Of a stretch of DNA of 25,585 nt, positions 22,063 through 25,585 are shown piece after piece. How positions within the stretch are numbered: position 1 is the first letter of the stretch; the number at the start of each line of letters is the position of its first letter. Below the pieces are notes generated by a model. That model searched no databases, was not told where the DNA came from, and saw nothing but the letters and a program-made list of their open reading frames with translations. Both the position numbers and the translations under genes were made by a program. Source of the stretch: a virus; IMG/VR virus record IMGVR_UViG_3300035698_001097, positions 1 to 25,585 of that record; one strand, written 5' to 3'.

Positions 22063-25051
22063 TGTGATTCCCGTATTTAAACTCTGCCCAATCTGCACTA
22101 CCATAGATAGCATATGCAGATAATGTTGCAGGAATATTCTCCCATGATCCATCTGCGATAAGTCCTATATTAGAGGTATCTATATTCTGGAATCCTTGAG
22201 CCAACACTGGAGAATCTCCGGCGACCTGATACGTCGCAAAATCCAATTTAGGATCTGTGAATATAGTTCCCTCTTCCCATGGGGCCATAGTTTCAAATCC
22301 TGCTGATACTTGAATAACCGTGGAGTCATTTGCCCAGTCGTGGAGAGTCGCAAAACTATTAATCCCATCTCCATACGCAACACCATCAATATCTAATCTC
22401 TGGGCAGCACATGCTAAAAAGGCATCTTCATTAGATGATAATAGATGAGAGTCTGTGACTCCGGTTAAGGTAGTATAATAACAGTTCCTATTAGATGAAT
22501 AAAATGGTACACTTCTCTTGAAGGTGTCGGTTGGAGTTATTACTGGATATGGTTTATTTGCTTCTAAATACGCGCCTCCAACATTTATAATCCAACTATC
22601 AGATGGGACTTTCCAAGGATAAGGATACCCAGAAGCACCAGCATTAGATGATACCAATATGGAGGATGTCAACATATTACTAAACCCATAAACCCAACTA
22701 CCGTCTCTAACAAAGAATTTTTTGAGCATTTGGGCACTCGTATATATTGGATACCCCTCATTGGCCCCTCCCCGAATAAAATAAAATGAACTATTCCACC
22801 CAGGTATACTTCCCGCAGAATACGCATATGTGATTTTTGCAATTCCTTTGTATTCATCATCTGATGCATTTAAATTTGAATGAATAATTCTACTCGTATG
22901 CATTGAGCTGGAATCTGCTACCATTGCGGGGGCAATGGTAGATCCGAGTTCTGGATATAGGAGCGGTGTGATCCCCGATGTCGCATACCAAATATTATTC
23001 CAAGCAGACATTCCCCAAAAATTAGTATTTGGTCTGACTCTGTCCGTGACATTATTACGCCGATAATTAAATTGAGTTCTTTGGGATTCTCTAGTGCTAT
23101 ATATCTGCCCATAAGAGTTTAGAAATATATTATTCCAAACTTTATGATTGGCCATGTCATTACTGATAAGTGTACTACCGGCCCCATCAATAATATTATT
23201 ATACCACTCTCCCCAATTTCCTTGTTGCTCTATATACAACCCATTACCATTAGATAATCCAGGTGTCTGTCTAGCATATTTTATAATATTATCGTGGACT
23301 CTGGCTCTTTCCGGGTCCGTCAACCCATTAAACCAATATGGGGCAACCCCAAAACCATAATACACTGATGCCATGTCATTACTATAGCCATATCCACAAT
23401 TAGATACATAATTGCCAGATATTTGATCAAACATAGAAAAATTTAAATGGAGAGTGCTATACCCGGAATATCTAATATGATTATTTTTTATAATATTATG
23501 AATACAATATTTTGTCCCTCTATAATCTTCTCCCCGCACATATTCAATATCATCTCCCGGTTGAGGCGCATCATATCCTCCCGCTGGGGTCCAAGGATCT
23601 TTTATTTTAAAAGTGTAATATGGAGAACTCTGTAATGTGTCAACACATAATCGTTGTTGCCCTGATAATGCGCCCGTTTTAATTTCAACGTACCCGGAAA
23701 AGTTATCTTCAAATATACTCCCCACCCTTGGAACCACCATTGATCCGACTGAAAGAGAGAATGTGGTTGAAGTTGCGCTGATAATTGGAGTAGCCACCAT
23801 TGACACATTTGAGTAGTTTAACCCCTCAATATGAAGTCCACACGCCGTCTCCTCAGTTATATTACCCAACCCACTATACATTATAATATTATTATAAAAT
23901 GAACAGTCAGATAGTAGGTGACCATTTACCCCATATCCAGAATGGTCAAACACTATGTTCTTATAAAAATTAACATTTGTGGTCCTACAAAGAATAATCC
24001 CATTAACATTCTTCTCAATTCTACATCCAGAAAAAGACGCCGATCTACAATAGTCTTGAACTTTTAAACCATATCCATAATTTTTAATTCCAATGTCATA
24101 TACATGGACATTTTCAGCTCCATCTATTGTCAATCCCGTCTGAGTAGAGGTCAATAACTTAAACTCTGTAGATGTTCCCATGTGTGGTTTTATGTATATG
24201 TATCTTGTGCCATTTTCCAGACTCATCACATACTCCCCAGCCTTTGTACAGAAATTGTGAGCATCTGCGGACATATTCTGGAAATAACTATAACGTCGAC
24301 TGAATGGAATGATACTAATTCCTTTATTCTGTGCTGCCAAATTAGTATCATGAAAAATAAATGTAAAGGAATTGGGGGCGGTATATCGAAATGCTGATAG
24401 TGTATAAAAACCTATCGAACCGGTAAAATCTCCCCCCAGGGCAACTCTCGGGTTAGATGTTGTAATAGATGTATCTATATAACTTGTCAATGCCCGACAA
24501 AAAGTTGTATGATCTTTAATTGTGACCGCCGTTTTACCATCAATTGTAGATCGAGCACCCGCAAGATAAAATGCGCCCTCTTTTGGAAATCTGGCGGGAA
24601 ATATTCGAGAATCATCCAAAAACATTTGTCTTTCGTCTGTCCATAATGAATATGTTGTTTTTGGATATTCCACTTTCACCAATCCATTGGTTGTTATTGT
24701 CAACTCCGAAGATTTATAATAGTCCCCCTCAAGAGTAACGTCCCCATCTCCATACTTTTCAATGTATAAATTACCATCATTTAAATTATTATCATCATAA
24801 TCAAATGACAGAGGTTGGTCCACATATGATCCCGCCTTTAAAATTAAGTGTCGTGCCTTTTCCGGAGATGTTTTAATTTTAGTTAGGATCTCGGTAGCAT
24901 TAGACAAGGTTTTAGTGGGTAGATTGGGAGTATATCCCAGATATCCATCTTTACCGGAAGGAGAAGCGTATACAGTGGTTCTATCCGAATACTGTCTGGC
25001 ATTCGGCCCATTGATATCAACTAACGACGCGCGTATTCCCGGTGTAATCAT
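22049..25051 (-). CDS. Large beta-helix tailspike, probable polysaccharide-active receptor-binding protein
   Basis: The 1000-residue protein opens with VYASPSGKDGYLGYTPNLPT followed by KTLSNA, the '+.SPSG.D...G.....P.KTL' entry of the pectate-lyase-like superfamily. Residues from about 300 to 420 show stacked short turns typical of a right-handed beta-helix (VYDIGIKNYGYGLKVQDYCR, SGCRIEKNVNGIILCRTTNV, NFYKNIVFDHSGYGVNGHLL). Later parts are rich in Asn and aromatics. It is likely trimeric and surface-exposed, binding or cleaving capsule or O-antigen; a catalytic residue cannot be assigned. It has no attachment module of its own and its ATG overlaps the adaptor stop (ATGA), so the adaptor probably mounts it. 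Confidence 0.8.
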   Translation of the reverse strand: MITPGIRASLVDINGPNARQYSDRTTVYASPSGKDGYLGYTPNLPTKTLSNATEILTKIKTSPEKARHLILKAGSYVDQPLSFDYDDNNLNDGNLYIEKYGDGDVTLEGDYYKSSELTITTNGLVKVEYPKTTYSLWTDERQMFLDDSRIFPARFPKEGAFYLAGARSTIDGKTAVTIKDHTTFCRALTSYIDTSITTSNPRVALGGDFTGSIGFYTLSAFRYTAPNSFTFIFHDTNLAAQNKGISIIPFSRRYSYFQNMSADAHNFCTKAGEYVMSLENGTRYIYIKPHMGTSTEFKLLTSTQTGLTIDGAENVHVYDIGIKNYGYGLKVQDYCRSASFSGCRIEKNVNGIILCRTTNVNFYKNIVFDHSGYGVNGHLLSDCSFYNNIIMYSGLGNITEETACGLHIEGLNYSNVSMVATPIISATSTTFSLSVGSMVVPRVGSIFEDNFSGYVEIKTGALSGQQRLCVDTLQSSPYYTFKIKDPWTPAGGYDAPQPGDDIEYVRGEDYRGTKYCIHNIIKNNHIRYSGYSTLHLNFSMFDQISGNYVSNCGYGYSNDMASVYYGFGVAPYWFNGLTDPERARVHDNIIKYARQTPGLSNGNGLYIEQQGNWGEWYNNIIDGAGSTLISNDMANHKVWNNIFLNSYGQIYSTRESQRTQFNYRRNNVTDRVRPNTNFWGMSAWNNIWYATSGITPLLYPELGSTIAPAMVADSSSMHTSRIIHSNLNASDDEYKGIAKITYAYSAGSIPGWNSSFYFIRGGANEGYPIYTSAQMLKKFFVRDGSWVYGFSNMLTSSILVSSNAGASGYPYPWKVPSDSWIINVGGAYLEANKPYPVITPTDTFKRSVPFYSSNRNCYYTTLTGVTDSHLLSSNEDAFLACAAQRLDIDGVAYGDGINSFATLHDWANDSTVIQVSAGFETMAPWEEGTIFTDPKLDFATYQVAGDSPVLAQGFQNIDTSNIGLIADGSWENIPATLSAYAIYGSADWAEFKYGNHNELG

Positions 25052-25491
25052 TGTAGTAATCCGCTAAGTAAAAAAGCATCTTCGGATGTTCGTATAATTG
25101 AGGCCATTGCCCCCGGACCCGCAGTTATAAATAAGTCCCCATATGCCACCAAACTGGCAGAATATGCGGGACTCGGCCTCACTTCAACAGTTCCAGTGCT
25201 TAATTGCGCAACCGATGTATTAAATCCCGCAACGTCAAGCGCATTTGTGATATAAGCAGTAATAGCGGAAACTCCCGTGTATGTCAACATTGCTCCGCTA
25301 TCAGAAGATGCTATAGTATAATCAGATGTTATCTCCACGGTGGACAGCCGATAACCAATAGATGTCTGCCCAATATCTACCGCCAACGTTCTGGATAATA
25401 TTCCATTGTCAATGGTTATTACATAATCAGAACTTCCTATAAAAGATGCGATAGGGAGGTCGTTTGCGTATATAACAGATGTGATAGCCAT
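25048..25491 (-). CDS. Tailspike adaptor / attachment protein, 147 aa
   Basis: The start MAITSVIYANDLPIASFIGS, followed by DNGILSRT, is homologous to the N-terminus of the other spike at 21294-21974. Here the module is a separate small protein that continues with strand-rich, Thr/Ser/Ala-rich sequence and a typical fibre-domain ending (DLFITAGPGAMASIIRTSED, then AFLLSGLLQ). The stop overlaps the start of the 1000-aa spike by 4 nt, so equal production by coupled translation is likely. A TAAATA box lies 5 nt before the ATG. Role: joining the separate spike to the baseplate or neck. The attachment-module call rests on the shared N-terminus. Confidence 0.75.
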   Translation of the reverse strand: MAITSVIYANDLPIASFIGSSDYVITIDNGILSRTLAVDIGQTSIGYRLSTVEITSDYTIASSDSGAMLTYTGVSAITAYITNALDVAGFNTSVAQLSTGTVEVRPSPAYSASLVAYGDLFITAGPGAMASIIRTSEDAFLLSGLLQ

Positions 25492-25561
25492 AATGTTATT
25501 TAATGAGACTCAGCGATTGATAGAGGGTATCGAGTATAATATTTTCAAATATTCCATTTCT
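25388..25561. repeat. 174-bp imperfect direct repeat, right border of the large spike cassette
   Basis: Partner of 21871-22044, offset by 3517 bp. Same content: C-terminal peptide, TAAATA box, adaptor N-terminus. Confidence 0.85.
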
Positions 25562-25585
25562 GCTACTCAGATCTTCTTGCGTCGC
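25496..25585 (-). CDS. 3' end of a gene running off the window, same C-terminal peptide
   Basis: The frame is open to the window edge and ends SSRNGIFENIILDTLYQSLS, then LIK and TAA. It matches the 27-aa frame at 21979-22062. It is either the C-terminus of another spike-region gene or a second copy of the small peptide gene. Only 29 codons are visible. Confidence 0.5.
   Translation of the reverse strand, partial: ATQEDLSSRNGIFENIILDTLYQSLSLIK
25497..25502 (-). promoter_or_regulatory. TAAATA late-promoter-like box
   Basis: 5 nt before the ATG at 25491, in the same relative position as the box at 21980-21985. Confidence 0.55.

Overview
The window is a stretch of a T4-type contractile-tailed phage genome (Caudoviricetes, myovirus morphology). 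The evidence is a tail sheath, a tail tube, a large terminase with ATPase and nuclease motifs, a gp27-type hub, gp48/gp54-, gp53-, gp26/51- and gp14-like proteins, a tape-measure protein and T4-style late-promoter motifs. No rRNA, tRNA, CRISPR array or host-like gene block is visible. The host cannot be named from the sequence. The coding style (AT-leaning, almost no Shine-Dalgarno sites, TAAATA boxes) fits T4-like phages of marine or other environmental bacteria.

Layout. 1-186 is a long perfect inverted repeat that looks like a contig-end fold-back. 107-1012 (-) holds a helix-turn-helix plus metallophosphoesterase reading frame split by an in-frame TAG. 1020-2238 (-) holds a small unknown gene and a dTDP-glucose 4,6-dehydratase. 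2277-2738 (+) is a probable small terminase. 2735-17857 (-) is the main morphogenesis block. In transcription order it runs: large terminase, tube-like protein, 55-aa ORF, broken GIY-YIG endonuclease, sheath, tube, unknown ORF bounded by direct repeats, second tube-like protein, two gp26/gp51-like assembly proteins, tape measure, tube-initiator/cap, intact GIY-YIG endonuclease, gp53-like wedge, gp27-like hub and an unknown hub-linked protein. 17898-20065 (+) holds an acidic prohead-core candidate, a terminator, a candidate internal head protein and a gp14-like neck protein. 20062-25585 (-) is a receptor-binding region with two tailspike cassettes that share an N-terminal adaptor module and conserved borders.

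How it works together. The - strand block makes the packaging motor, tail and baseplate, and the + strand block supplies head and neck parts. A TAAATA hexamer, the core of the T4 late promoter TATAAATA, lies 5-8 nt before the start codon of most unit-leading genes. Internal genes are instead joined by ATGA or short overlaps. The spacing suggests very short or absent leaders on late mRNAs. The spike region appears modular, with a 174-bp imperfect direct repeat at each border of the larger cassette.

Integrity. Two genes are broken at homopolymers (A6 in an endonuclease, G5 in a spike) and one by TAG. Together with the fold-back end this could mean assembly error, real decay, or a mixture; raw reads would decide.
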